A stretch of DNA of 64,000 nt from CAWCKS01 sp963796195. GTDB taxonomy: Bacteria > Pseudomonadota > Alphaproteobacteria > Rhizobiales > Xanthobacteraceae. The notes under the pieces were generated by a model. It did not search any database. It worked only from the letters and a program-made list of their open reading frames with translations, and was not told where the DNA came from. Within the stretch, counting starts at the first letter, position 1; every line of letters begins with the position of its first letter. Where the stretch lies: contig CAWCKS010000005.1 in NCBI GenBank assembly GCA_963796195.1, positions 1 through 64,000 on the forward strand, in the 5' to 3' direction. The translations under genes were made by a program, and so were the position numbers. Below, in pieces: positions 7,715 through 17,517 of this stretch.

Positions 7715-9208
7715 TCAGGGTTGCGGGCTCGCGCGTGAATTGAAATAGGCGTCGATGAAATCGAGCTGCGCTTGTCGCCAGCCGGTATTGACGCGCATCG
7801 TGCTGTCGAGCTCGAGATATTTTTCGCTGGCGTCGCTCACGGGCCAGGCGGGCCAACCGCCGCCGTTGGGATCGCCCGTTGTGGCAAACCGAACCCAGGC
7901 ATCTTGCATCGCTGCGGCAAGCGCGAGATCGTCATCGTTGAATGGCTGGGGATCGAGCGCTGCCGCGACCGCGAGCGAGGCAAAGACGTACGGCACGTCG
8001 TCGCCGTGGTTCGGCGCGCCGCCGCCGGGACGCTGGCGCAGGAACAGGTAGCGGTAGACCGGCGCTCCCTTGTCTCGCAGGCCGCGCATCACGCCACGGG
8101 CGCCTGAGTTGAACTGGGTGTCCGCGAACATGTCGGCGACGCTGCGCCTGACATCGGCCCGCGGATAAAGGTCTCGCGCGCGTGCCGCTTCGGCGCCAAA
8201 GCTCTCCGCGATCAGAGCATCAAGCTGCTCTGTCGTCTTGACCTGCCACGCTGCGGTCAGCTTCGAGCCTTCGTCGGCATTGGTGCCGACGATTGCGGGC
8301 AGGGCGAGGATCTCGCCTCTTGCATATGCCTCGCGCTCGTCGCGCGGGATGAATCCAGCCATCGCGGATCGGTCGCAGCACGCGCGGTGTAGTCAGCCCG
8401 CGCTGCTTGGGCACGAACAGCGGCGTCTTCGCCAGGATTTCCGTCAGCTGACAACCTGCGCAGCTCGGCCAATATTGCGGCCGAGCTTCGACCCCGCCGC
8501 TTCGGCTTCTGCAAGACTCGACAGCGGGCGGAACGCGCCGGGGCTCTGCTGGATGGTTTGTTGAAACAGGCCGCGCGCCAGCGGCGAGGTCAAGAGCAGC
8601 GAGATCGACGCCGCACCCGCCGAGACGCCGAACAGCGTCACGCGGTTCGGATCACCGCCGAACGCCCTGATGTTGCGTTGAACCCAGCCGAGCGCAGCCA
8701 GTGTGTCGAGCAGGCCGTAATTGCCGGAGCTGTGATGGGAGGACTCCGCTGTCAGCTCGGGATGCGCCATGAAGCCGAGCACGCCGATCCGGTAGTTGAT
8801 CGTGACCAGCACGACGCCTTTGCGCGCGAAACTCTCGCCGTCGCAGCGCGGATCGGAGCCGCTACCCGAGACGTAGCTGCCGCCAAAGAGCCACACCATC
8901 ACCGGGCGCAATTCGCCGGCCTTGGTCTCGGGCGCCCAGATGTTCAGCGTCAGGCAGTCCTCGCTCATCGCCGCAGCGCGAGTCCGCGAGGTCGCGGCCT
9001 GCGGCGGATCTGCGCCGAATGCCGTCATCGCTCGCACGCCCGGCCACGGCTTGACCGGCTGCGGCGGCCGCCAGCGCAAGTCGCCAATCGGCGCTTCGGC
9101 GTAGGGAATGCCTTTGAACGACCGGATCGCGCCGCCGCTGCCGGAGACGAGACCGCAGTCGGTACGAACAACAGCGGCTGATTCGGTCGATGCGTCCTGG
9201 ATGTTCAT
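7715..9208 (-). pseudogene. type B carboxylesterase, broken by three +1 frame shifts
   Basis: Restored length about 496 residues. The N-terminal part (to 8444) carries the SEDCLTLNIWAP carboxylesterase signature, an oxyanion region and the nucleophile elbow FGVSAGAAS. The C-terminal part (from 8362) has GTNADEGS and PNHGDDVPYVF, the probable charge-relay His. Between ~8350 and ~8480 the reading frame steps three times in the same direction, and every piece still reads as family sequence (LRRLSA, then EILAKTPLFVPKQ, then RDEREAYARGEILALP). The third shift restores the starting frame. I think consensus insertion errors are more likely than decay. It would hydrolyse esters, feeding the adjacent aromatic genes. 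Divergent from the IclR gene. Confidence 0.75.
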
Positions 9209-9319
9209 CCCGCATTCCTTGCTCACGTAGTTGACTTGTGTCGCGACGACAGCAAATTTGGCGTCGATCGCGAGGCGAAACGCTTCGATCGCGGATGTTA
9301 TCGATTGAGGAGTCGCAGC

Positions 9320-10171
9320 GTGGCCGGACGGCCCCGAACCAGTTCGCCCAGGAATTTCTCGCGCGAGAGCGGGTTCGACGACCCGCGGCAGCAGCTGCAC
9401 GAGCTGTCGGCGCTCGGCCGCGGGCTGATGATCCTGCGCGCCTTCGACATCGGCGAACCGTATCTGGGCAACGCGGCGATCGCCGAGCGCACCGGGCTTG
9501 CCAAGGCAACCGTCTCGCGGCTGACCCAGACGCTGCTCGAACTCGGTTATCTCCTGTACCGCGCCGATCTCGGCAAATACGAGCTGGCGCCGAGCGTGCT
9601 GGCGCTGTGCCACGCCTATCTCGGCAACATGCCGGTGCCCGGCGTGGCGCGCCCGGCGATGCTCGAGCTTGCGCGTGAAGCCAAGGTCAATGTCGGGCTC
9701 GGCATTCGCGACGCCTTGCGCATGGTCTATGTCGAATCCGCGCTTGGCGAGCCGATGAGCGGACGCCAGCGCGTTGGCCTGAGTGTGCCTGTGCATCTCA
9801 GTGCCATGGGGCTTGCCTGCATCGCCGGGATGGCAGTCGAACAGCGCGACGCGCTGTCGCGCGAGCTCTTTCAGATGTCGTCGCCCGCGGAGTGGCGCGC
9901 GATCTCGGCCAGGATCGACGACGCGGTGGCGCAGGTCCACACCCGCGGCTTCTATCTCGGCATCGGCACGCTGAGCCCCAATACCAACATGCTCGGCGTG
10001 CCGTTCTACTATGAGCCGGCGCGCGCGATGATGGCGTTCAACTCTGGCGGCTCCTCGCCGGTGCAGACCGTCGAGAAGCTGACAAAGCTCGGCCCGAAGC
10101 TCGTCGCGCTGGTCGAGCGCGTCCGCAGCGAGCTTGGCACGATGTCGGCTCCCTACAGCGTGCGGCGCTGA
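9320..10171 (+). CDS. IclR-family transcriptional regulator
   Basis: About 283 residues from GTG 9320, which has GAGGAG eight bases upstream; the frame is open from 9236 but the extension lacks family character. The N-terminal winged HTH is at ~30-90 (LGRGLMILRAFD, then IAERTGLAKATVSRLTQTL). The C-terminal half is the IclR effector-binding domain (VGLSVPVHLSAMGLACIAG), with IGTLSPNTNMLGVP near the ligand pocket. It lies between the esterase and the oxygenase genes. A GGAA-N5-TTCC palindrome at 11264-11288, between the reductase and oxygenase genes, is the likely target. Confidence 0.85.
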   Translation: MAGRPRTSSPRNFSRESGFDDPRQQLHELSALGRGLMILRAFDIGEPYLGNAAIAERTGLAKATVSRLTQTLLELGYLLYRADLGKYELAPSVLALCHAYLGNMPVPGVARPAMLELAREAKVNVGLGIRDALRMVYVESALGEPMSGRQRVGLSVPVHLSAMGLACIAGMAVEQRDALSRELFQMSSPAEWRAISARIDDAVAQVHTRGFYLGIGTLSPNTNMLGVPFYYEPARAMMAFNSGGSSPVQTVEKLTKLGPKLVALVERVRSELGTMSAPYSVRR

Positions 10172-10184
10172 CACGCGCATCTCC

Positions 10185-11178
10185 CTAGAGATCCAGCACC
10201 AGGGTCGGCCCGCGGCTGCCGGAACAGCACACCATCATGGTGTCGTTGGCGGCCTTCTCGTCGTCCGACAGGATCATGTCGCGATGGTCGGGGGTGCCCG
10301 ACAACACGCGGGTTTCGCAGGTGCCGCAAATGCCTTGCTGGCACGAGGTCTTGATCGTGATGCCGGCAGCCTGCAACGCCTGCAGCAAGGTCTGGTCCGC
10401 CCGCACCGCAATCGAGCGTTTCGAGCGCGCGAGCTCGACCGTGTAGGCGCCGCCGCTTGCTGCGGCATTGTCCGGCGCGCTGAACCGTTCGAGATGCACG
10501 AATTTCTTGGGCCGGCCGGCGCAAGCGCGCTCGAAGGCGGCGAGCATCGGCGCCGGTCCGCAGCAATAGAGCTGCGCATCTTGCGGAGCTGAAGCGACAA
10601 TCGCGTCGACATCGATCACCTTGCCGCCGTTTTCGTCGTCGACATGCAGGTGCAGGCGATCGCCGGCGCCGGACAAATCGTCGGCGAATAGCGCTTCATC
10701 GCGTGCGCGCACCGCGTAATGCAGCCGCCACGCGCGGCCTGAAATCTGCAGCTGGGTCGATCATGCATTTGATCGGCGTGATGCCGATGCCGCCGGCGAT
10801 GAAGATCGACAGCGCAGCATCCTCGACCAGCGGAAAATGATTGCGCGGCAGCCCGATTTTCAGGACCTGTCCGACCCGGAGCTCCTCATGCATGCAGCGC
10901 GAGCCGCCGCGACCGTCCGCCTCGAGCTTGACGCCGAGCAGGTAGCGCGCGCGATCGCTTGTGCCGCTCGCGATCGAGTACTGCCGGATGGTGCCGTTCG
11001 GCAGGTAGACATCGACATGCGCGCCGGCGGAGAATTCCGGCACGGTGCCGCCGTGCAGCGGGCGGAGCTCGAACAGATTCGTCCGCGTCGCGCCGAAGAT
11101 GATCGCGGTCAGCCGCATTTCCACGGTGTCGTCGGTCGATGCCGGCGCGCTGCTCGGGGGCGCTAAGTGCTTGGTCAT
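10185..11178 (-). pseudogene. phthalate-dioxygenase-reductase type oxidoreductase, one +1 frame shift
   Basis: Restored length about 330 residues. N-terminal FMN/ferredoxin-reductase barrel with RQYSIAS flavin-binding motif, then the NAD-binding region starting FIAGGIGITPIKCMID and YCCGPAPML, then a C-terminal plant-type [2Fe-2S] domain with C-x4-C-x2-C (CQQGICGTC) and a distal Cys in VCCSGS. One extra base in the GGG run at ~10754-10756 splits the frame; with it removed the sequence runs on as QLQISGRAWRLHYAVRARDEA. It should carry electrons from NAD(P)H to the Rieske oxygenase encoded divergently. VanB/PDR class. Probably a sequencing error rather than true decay. Confidence 0.8.
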
Positions 11179-11263
11179 CGCGGTAAATTCTTCCCGGTCT
11201 GGAGAACGGAATTGTTTTCCCCCACCGCGCTGGTCCCCGTTCTATCCAAATTGACCGTCGACA

Positions 11264-11288
11264 TAAAACGGAACTATATTCCATTTTA
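11264..11288. promoter_or_regulatory. IclR-like operator between reductase and oxygenase genes
   Basis: TAAAACGGAA-CTATA-TTCCATTTTA: 10-bp arms with one mismatch and a 5-bp centre. The inner GGAA-N5-TTCC resembles the TGGAAA-N-TTTCCA sites bound by IclR proteins. It lies in the 190-bp divergent spacer, where a repressor could control both genes, and an IclR gene is 1.1 kb away. Confidence 0.6.
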
Positions 11289-11368
11289 CGATCAAGGTGC
11301 GCCAGCGCCTTAGGCGCAAGAATTCGATCGGGCTGACGGCCCGGCCTCAAGCAATGGGAGAGAACGCG

Positions 11369-12687
11369 ATGGCGTCGGCAATCGAGAGCGACGAGCTAAC
11401 CCGTGTCGGACCCGGCACCGTGATGGGTCAGTTGATGCGCCAGTATTGGATCGCCGGCGGCGAAATCGAGCGAGGTGAAGGCCGGCGGCGAGCCGCTCAA
11501 GCTGATGCTGCTCGGCGAGAAGCTGATCGCGTTCCGCGACGAGAAGTCCGGCCGCGTCGGCGTGATGGACCAGCGTTGTCCGCATCGTTGCGCTTCGTTG
11601 TTCCTCGGCCGCAACGAAGAGGGCGGCATCCGCTGCATCTATCACGGCTGGAAGTTCGACGTTGACGGCAATTGCCTGGAGATGCCGAACGTCGCGCCGG
11701 CGCAGCGCTTCGAGGACAAGGTCAAGGCCAAGGCCTACAAGGTCAACGAGCGCGGCGGCCTGATCTGGGTCTACATGGGCTCGCGCGCGGAAGCGCCGCC
11801 GATGCCGATGATCGAGGCGACGCTGCTGGACGAGGGCGAGCTCAACGCGGCGTTCGTGCTGCGCGACTGCAACTGGATGCAGGCGCTGGAAGGCGACATC
11901 GACACCTCGCACTTCGGCTTCCTGCACATCGGCAGCGTCACGCCCGATCAGGTACCAGACGACAGCATGCTGAAGTATCAGGTTGCCCACAAAGCGCCGG
12001 AGTATCACGTCGCCGACACCGAGTGGGGCACGATGTATGCGGCCTATCGGCCGGCCGACAATGGGGCCACCTACTGGCGCTTCGCGCAGTTCGGCTTTCC
12101 GTTCTGGGCCCAGGTCCCGCAAGGCAACTTCATCGATCGCGTCTCGGCGCGCGCCTGGGTGCCGATGGATGACGGGCACACCATGGCGGTGACGCTGAAC
12201 TGGACCAAGATGTCGCGCGCGACGTCGCAGCTGAAGGACGGCAAGCCGCTTCCGGGCGCTCAGGCCCAGGTCGACATGCTGCCGAACGAGAACCAGTGGT
12301 ACGGGCGTTTCCGGCCCAAGGCCAACGACGGCAACAACTACTTCATCGACCGCGAGGCACAGCGCAACGGCACCATCTATTCCGGCATCACGAACATCCA
12401 CATGCAGGACCAGGCGGTGACCGAGAGCATGGGCCCGATCACCGACCACGACTTCGAGCATCTCGCGCCGAGCGACCAGATGATCGCGCGCACCCGCCGC
12501 CGGCTGGTGCACGCCGCCCGCGCGTTGCGCGACAAGGGCACGCGTGCCGCCCGGCGTCGACAATCCGGAAGTCTATCTGCAGGCCCGCAGCGGCGAGTGC
12601 GTGGTCGCCGTGACGGACTGGCGCGAGGCTTATGCGGAGAAGCTCCGTGAGGTGGTTCGCCCGATCCACGGCATCGCCGCGGAATAG
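11369..12687 (+). pseudogene. Rieske non-haem iron oxygenase alpha subunit, two +1 frame shifts
   Basis: Restored length about 438 residues. N-terminal Rieske domain with CPHRCASLFLG followed by CIYHGWKFD (C-x-H...C-x2-H). The catalytic mononuclear iron site is DIDTSHFGFLH. One extra base near 11453 separates the start from the Rieske domain; without it the join reads WIPAAKSSEVKAGG. A second near 12541-12545 removes the tail; without it the protein continues TLPPGVDNPEVY and ends GIAAE at 12687. It should hydroxylate or O-demethylate an aromatic substrate using the neighbouring reductase. Phthalate-dioxygenase-like group, substrate unknown. Start ATG has GGGAGA upstream. Confidence 0.8.
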
Positions 12688-12700
12688 TGTTTAGCGGCTG

Positions 12701-12840
12701 GTCGTCCCCGCGAAAGCGGGGACCCATACGCCGCAGCGAAAGTGCGACGACGAGGCCAAGGCGACGGTTTGTAATTCTCGTTCGCACAAGACAGGCAAGA
12801 CAAGACAGGGGTTATGGGTCCCCGCTTTCGCGGGGACGAC
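12701..12840. repeat. 140-bp element with 27-bp inverted ends
   Basis: The first 27 bases (GTCGTCCCCGCGAAAGCGGG...) and the last 27 are perfect inverted copies, and each end is itself a palindrome around GTCCCCGC/GCGGGGAC. The 86-bp middle is not conserved enough to suggest a protein. It sits between the oxygenase stop and the dioxygenase start, so it may form mRNA hairpins between the two genes. It has the same size as the copy at 31110-31249. Confidence 0.75.
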
Positions 12841-12863
12841 TTCGAAGATGAAAAGAGAACACC

Positions 12864-13880
12864 ATGGCAAAGATCGTTCTCGGCATTGCCACATCGCACG
12901 GCCCGCTGCTGTCGACGCCGCCCGAGCAATGGGGCGAGCGCGTCAAGGCCGACCGCGCCAATCCGGCGCTGTGGTTCCGCGGCCAGCCTTACAAGTACGA
13001 CGCGCTCGAAACGTTGAGGAGCGGCGAGGGGCTCGAGCAGAAGTCCGCGCTGCCGGCGCGCCAGGATCATTTTGCGCGCTGCCAGAAGGCGCTGGCCGTG
13101 CTGACCGAGACGTTTGCCAAGGTCAATCCCGACGTCGTCGTGATCGTCGGCAACGATCAGCAGGAAGCGTTCTCGGACCGGAACATGCCGGCGTTCTCGA
13201 TCTTCTGGGGCGAACAGCTGACCAACCGGCCGCCGACCGAAGCGCAGATCAAGCAGATGCCGCCGGGCTCGTCGCTCGCGACGTTTGCGCACCGGCCGGA
13301 GCAGGAGACGCAATATCCCGGCGCGCCGCGGCTCGGCCAGCACATCATCACGAAAATGATGGAGCAGGAGTTCGACGTCGGCACCTCAAAATCGCTGCCG
13401 AGCGACGGCAATGAGTGGTCGCGCGGCAGCCTGCCGCACGCCTTCGGCTTCATCCTGCGCCAGATCATGAAGGATCGGCCGATTCCGCATCTGCCGGTGC
13501 TGATCAACACCTTCTATCCGCCGAACCAGCCGACCGCGCAGCGCGTCCATCGCTTCGGCAAGGCGTTGAAGACGGCGATCGAGAGTTGGCCGGAAGATGC
13601 GCGGGTCGCGGTGATCGCGTCGGGCGGGCTGTCGCACTTCGTCGTCGACGAGGATCTCGACCAGAAATTCCTCGGCTTCCTCAAGAGCGGCGACGTGAAG
13701 GGTATGACCACGCTGCCCGAAAGCTACCTGCAGTCCGGCACCTCGGAGTTCAAGAACTGGATTCCGGTCGGCGCCATTGCCCACGATGCGGGGCTGAAGA
13801 TGGATCTCGTCGATTACGTTCCGTGCTATCGCTCGTCGGCCGGAACCGGCAACGCGATGGGATTTGTGCGCTGGACATGA
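12864..13880 (+). CDS. class III extradiol ring-cleavage dioxygenase (LigB superfamily)
   Basis: 338 residues. Features of the LigB/protocatechuate 4,5-dioxygenase superfamily: an N-terminal GIATSHGPLL with the iron-binding His, PDVVVIVGNDQQEAF, a HAFGF segment with a second His, and VAVIASGGLSHFVVDED with the catalytic His near the C-terminal third. It should cleave a catecholic ring with Fe(II). It follows the Rieske oxygenase on the same strand, separated by a 140-bp repeat, and is the natural next step after hydroxylation. ATG with AGAGAACACC upstream. Substrate unknown. Confidence 0.85.
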   Translation: MAKIVLGIATSHGPLLSTPPEQWGERVKADRANPALWFRGQPYKYDALETLRSGEGLEQKSALPARQDHFARCQKALAVLTETFAKVNPDVVVIVGNDQQEAFSDRNMPAFSIFWGEQLTNRPPTEAQIKQMPPGSSLATFAHRPEQETQYPGAPRLGQHIITKMMEQEFDVGTSKSLPSDGNEWSRGSLPHAFGFILRQIMKDRPIPHLPVLINTFYPPNQPTAQRVHRFGKALKTAIESWPEDARVAVIASGGLSHFVVDEDLDQKFLGFLKSGDVKGMTTLPESYLQSGTSEFKNWIPVGAIAHDAGLKMDLVDYVPCYRSSAGTGNAMGFVRWT

Positions 13881-13913
13881 GCATGATCCCCTGTTTTCGA
13901 TAAGATCATGCTC
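13879..13913. terminator. hairpin at the end of the dioxygenase gene
   Basis: GAGCATGATC and GATCATGCTC form a perfect 10-bp stem around a 15-nt T-rich loop, overlapping the stop codon. It lacks a downstream T run, so simple intrinsic termination is unsure. Related AGCATGAT/ATCATGCT ends occur at 29443-29512, so it belongs to a dispersed repeat family. Confidence 0.5.
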
Positions 13914-13964
13914 GAAAGAGCTAAAGGGTCGCGGCGGATCCTTCAACAGACCGGCGCGAGAAAG

Positions 13965-14480
13965 ATGTCGGAAGACTTCAGGCAATCGGTCAGGCAGATC
14001 GCGACGTCGCGCGCGCAACGCGACCGCGACACCGGCATCAGCCCGGGCGACCGCCTGCTGCCGCGGCAGCGGCACTGGCAGGAGCTGCACCGCCTGTCGC
14101 GCAAGTTCGAGAGCGACGTGCGCGAGATGATCGCGCAGGTCGTCGGCGCGGCCAACATCGAGCTCGGGCCGCACGGCTTTCGCATCCAGGAGGTGCGCAA
14201 TCTGCGCCTGCTGCCCGGCGAGATCACCGGCGCCGCCTTTCTGATCGCCTCGGAGTCGGGGATCGAGCCGAGCGGCACGCTGACGTTCAAACTGCGCGAC
14301 ACCGGCCGCATCCGGATCGAGGCGGAAGGCCTGGCCCTGCGTATTCATTTCGACGGCTCCGATCGCGACATGATCGAGACATCGCCCGACGGAATCGATC
14401 GCGGCGCGGTCGAGGCGGCGTTCCTGAGCTTCATCAAGGAAGTGCTCGACGGCGCGCAGCACGCCTTCAACGACGATTGA
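13965..14480 (+). CDS. conserved hypothetical protein
   Basis: 171 residues from ATG 13965. The N-terminal half is helical and very basic (RQIATSRAQRDRD, LLPRQRHWQELHRL); the C-terminal half has a beta-rich region (GTLTFKLRDTGRIRIEAEG). No signal peptide, TM segment or known domain. The longer frame from 13908 would begin inside the hairpin repeat, so I reject it. Downstream of the dioxygenase on the same strand. Confidence 0.6.
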   Translation: MSEDFRQSVRQIATSRAQRDRDTGISPGDRLLPRQRHWQELHRLSRKFESDVREMIAQVVGAANIELGPHGFRIQEVRNLRLLPGEITGAAFLIASESGIEPSGTLTFKLRDTGRIRIEAEGLALRIHFDGSDRDMIETSPDGIDRGAVEAAFLSFIKEVLDGAQHAFNDD

Positions 14481-14628
14481 GCTCCGTCGATAACCCACGA
14501 GCTAGCGGTCTGCCCATCGCAGCCAAGTTTACGCAGGCTGCGCCTGCTAAAGCGCAGCCAAATTTGCGCAGGCTGCGTCTGCTATGGGCGCGCCCGACGA
14601 CAAATAGCCGACACCGTCGGGACGCCTC

Positions 14629-15879
14629 TCAAGCCGCAATCCGAACCGGCAGAGACTCGTAACCCTTGACGAACGAGGAATAGGGTCGCTTTGGCTCGCC
14701 AACGACCTCGATCCTGTCGAAGCGCTTGAAGATCTCTTCCCAAATGATCTTCAGCTGCAGCTCGGCAAGGCGCAAGCCAACGCAGCGATGGATACCGAAG
14801 CCGAACGAGATGTGGTTGCGCGGTCGTGCCCGGTCGATGATGAACTCGTCAGGGCGCTCGATCACCTCGTCGTCGCGGTTGCCTGAGACGTACCACATCA
14901 CCACCTTTTCACCCTTCTTGATGGTCTTGCCACGAAGCTCGAAGTCGGCGAGCGCAGTCCGGCGCATGTGAGCGAGTGGCGTCTGCCAGCGGATCACCTC
15001 CGGCACAAAGCTTTCCAGCAGTGCCGGATTTTCACGCAACTTCTTGTACTGGTCCGGATTCTCGCTGAGTGCGACGATGCTGCCGGTCATGGTGTTGCGC
15101 GTGGTGTCGTTGCCACCGACGATCAAGAGCGCAAGATTGCCGAGGAAGTTTTCCGGCGTCATGTGCTTGGTGGCTTCGCTATGCACCATCATCGACAACA
15201 GATCGTTCTTCAACGGCTGGCGGGCACGTTCCTGCCAGAGCTTCGAGAAGTAAGCGGCCATTTCGTGCAACTCGGCCATGCGTTGCTCATCGCTGTCGAC
15301 GATGCCGCCGCCCGGCACTGCGGTCACGACATCGGACCAGCGGGTCAGCTTGCGCCGCTCCTCCCAGGGGAAGTCGAACAACACGGCGAGCATCTGCGTG
15401 GTCAGTTCGATCGAGACCTTGTCGACCCAGTCGAAGGTTTCGTTAACAGGCAGGTTGTCGAGACAACTCGCCGAGCGCTTGCGGATATTGATTGCCATCT
15501 CGTCGAGATGCACCGGCGTGAACATCGGCGCTACGGTCTTGCGCTGTGGCGCGTGCCGCGGCTCGTCCATCGTGATGAACGACTCGAACCGGGTATCGAC
15601 CGGATTGCGGATGTTGATGCCGCCCATCGCCGCGGCGGAGGAGAACACGCCGTGGTTGGTATCGACGGCCATGATGTCGTTGTACTTGGTGACCGACCAG
15701 TACGGGCCGAACATGCTGTCCTTGCAATAGTGGACCGGGTCTTCCTTGCGCAGCCGTTCGAAGTAGGGCCAGAACTCGTATTTCTGGAACAGGGCGGGGT
15801 TGCCGACGTCGAACTGATCGAGCGGCATCGAGTACGCGCGCTCGCGCGCCGCGTCGATCTGCTTGGTCGTGCCGTGCAT
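14629..15879 (-). CDS. cytochrome P450
   Basis: 416 residues, a normal length for soluble bacterial P450. The I-helix oxygen motif is GGNDTTRN, the ExxR motif falls in VPEVIRWQTP, and the haem Cys loop is FGFGIHRCVGLRLAE. No membrane anchor. ATG 15879 is preceded by AGGAG; the frame is open to 15945. The overall pattern is like actinobacterial CYP125/CYP124/CYP142-type steroid or branched-alkyl hydroxylases, but this is only an impression. No ferredoxin partner is adjacent. Downstream of the MFS gene on the same strand. Confidence 0.85.
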   Translation of the reverse strand: MHGTTKQIDAARERAYSMPLDQFDVGNPALFQKYEFWPYFERLRKEDPVHYCKDSMFGPYWSVTKYNDIMAVDTNHGVFSSAAAMGGINIRNPVDTRFESFITMDEPRHAPQRKTVAPMFTPVHLDEMAINIRKRSASCLDNLPVNETFDWVDKVSIELTTQMLAVLFDFPWEERRKLTRWSDVVTAVPGGGIVDSDEQRMAELHEMAAYFSKLWQERARQPLKNDLLSMMVHSEATKHMTPENFLGNLALLIVGGNDTTRNTMTGSIVALSENPDQYKKLRENPALLESFVPEVIRWQTPLAHMRRTALADFELRGKTIKKGEKVVMWYVSGNRDDEVIERPDEFIIDRARPRNHISFGFGIHRCVGLRLAELQLKIIWEEIFKRFDRIEVVGEPKRPYSSFVKGYESLPVRIAA

Positions 15880-16012
15880 GAGGAAAACTCCTGTTTCGAA
15901 CTGATGCTGGAAACGCTGCAACAGGTTAGCATTGTTAGCTGCCACAGGAGCAAACCCGGCGGCGCGCTGTTTTGGCGCAGGGAGGCGGATGCCGCCTCCC
16001 TGTTGCTTGAAT

Positions 16013-17308
16013 CTATTCCGCAGCGACAGCCAGCGGAGCCGACGACTGCGCGAACCGCGCGGCCTCGTGTTGCGGACGGAGGAACAGCATGCCGATCAGT
16101 CCGCACGCCAGCGCCACCACGCCGCAGATCATGAAGCCGTGCATGTAACCGTCGGCTGCGCTCGCGCCGGCCTTGATCGCCTCCTGGACCATGCTGCCCA
16201 TCACATACGGCCCGATCAGGCCCGCCGATGTTGCGATCGCGTTGTTGATCGCCAGCATGGCGCCGCGCTGCGACACCGGCGTGAACTCGCTCACCATGGC
16301 GTGACCCATCACGTAGATGACGGCCGGCACCGAAATGCCGATTACCATCATTGCGATCTTCAGGGGTGATCCCGGAACGAACGGCATGGCGATCAGCGCA
16401 AGACCGCCGAGCGCGACGCAGCCGGCGCCGAACACGCCACGCGCCCAGCGCGTGCCGATGCCCTGCGTAAGCATTTGCTGCGACAGCCAGCCCGAGGTGA
16501 TGACGACGAATGGGCTTGCGGCCCAGGGCAACGTCGTGATCCAGCTCGCTTCCTTCTGGGTGAAGCCGAGGCCCTGGATCAGGAACGGCGTGAACCAGCC
16601 GACCAGCAGCGACAATCCCCAATAGGCGCCGAACCCGGCCGCGAAGCCAGACAGGGTCGTGCCGTTCAGCAAGAGCTTCGCATACGGCACGCGATCGATT
16701 TGCTTCGAGGTGTTCGCAGCGCTTGTGGTCGTGATCGGGCCTTCACGCCCCAACACGGCCCAGGCCAGCACCCAGATCAGTCCGACCACGCCCAGCATGC
16801 CGAACGCCCAATGCCAGGAATAGTCCTCAATGACGTAGTCGAGCAGGGGGATTGCAATCACGACGCCGATCGCCGCTCCCTGCGAGATGATGGCGCTCGG
16901 CAACGTGCGCAACTCGTCGGGGAAGAACTTGTAGGCGCCGTGCAGCGCGACCGGATAGGCCGGGCCTTCGCCGGCGCCGAGCACGATGCGGGAGGCGAGC
17001 AGGGTTCCAAGGCCGACCGAGCCGAGCATCGGGAACTGGGTCAGCGCCCAGATGATCGCCATCACCAGCAGGGCCCAGCGGGCCTGGATGCGGTTGACGA
17101 TAAATCCGGTGACGATCGCCGAGATCGAAAACAGGAAGAAGAAGCTCGAATTGACGAGGCCAAATTGCTTCGGCGTGAGGCCGATCTCTTTCATCATCGG
17201 CACGGCGGCAAGACCGATCACGGCCTTGTCGATGAAGTTGATCAGCATGAAAAAGAACAGCAGCCAGACGACAATCCAGCCACCTTTTTGCACTGATGTT
17301 TTCTGCAT
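16013..17308 (-). CDS. MFS transporter
   Basis: 431 residues with about 12 hydrophobic segments and a small basic loop after TM2 (VNRIQARWA). VLGAGEGPAYPVALHG is typical of the anion:cation symporter group, which carries carboxylated aromatics such as phthalate or hydroxybenzoate. It should take up the substrate of this catabolic region. Divergent from the TetR gene across a 210-bp spacer containing a large palindrome, and probably co-transcribed with the P450. Confidence 0.85.
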   Translation of the reverse strand: MQKTSVQKGGWIVVWLLFFFMLINFIDKAVIGLAAVPMMKEIGLTPKQFGLVNSSFFFLFSISAIVTGFIVNRIQARWALLVMAIIWALTQFPMLGSVGLGTLLASRIVLGAGEGPAYPVALHGAYKFFPDELRTLPSAIISQGAAIGVVIAIPLLDYVIEDYSWHWAFGMLGVVGLIWVLAWAVLGREGPITTTSAANTSKQIDRVPYAKLLLNGTTLSGFAAGFGAYWGLSLLVGWFTPFLIQGLGFTQKEASWITTLPWAASPFVVITSGWLSQQMLTQGIGTRWARGVFGAGCVALGGLALIAMPFVPGSPLKIAMMVIGISVPAVIYVMGHAMVSEFTPVSQRGAMLAINNAIATSAGLIGPYVMGSMVQEAIKAGASAADGYMHGFMICGVVALACGLIGMLFLRPQHEAARFAQSSAPLAVAAE

Positions 17309-17455
17309 TTGCTTCTCCCCATCCGCTTGAGCGCGTTGACGCGTTGGATCGCGTCGATTTGCAGAGCACTATTTGCGGCGGCGCGCCGGACGACGATGAA
17401 ATGTCGCCACTGGCGGTCCGCCGGGCTCGCTTGACGGCAGTGCTTGGCATAATTA

Positions 17456-17488
17456 ATACGACGTATCAAGTTAATTGATACGCCGTAT
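17456..17488. promoter_or_regulatory. 33-bp palindrome, probable TetR operator
   Basis: ATACGACGTATCA-N7-TGATACGCCGTAT: 13-bp arms with a single mismatch, each arm itself near-palindromic around TACGNCGTA. It lies 30 bp before the TetR start and in the shared promoter region of the MFS/P450 unit. Size and place fit an autoregulatory TetR operator bound by two dimers. Confidence 0.65.
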
Positions 17489-17517
17489 CAAAGGCACCGT
17501 GATCGGGTTTCGGCAGC

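Noticed and set aside
8444..10180. Single 578-codon minus-strand frame joining the esterase N-terminus to sequence opposite the IclR gene
   Set aside because: Upstream 300 codons are antisense to iclR and lack protein character; the esterase begins at 9208.
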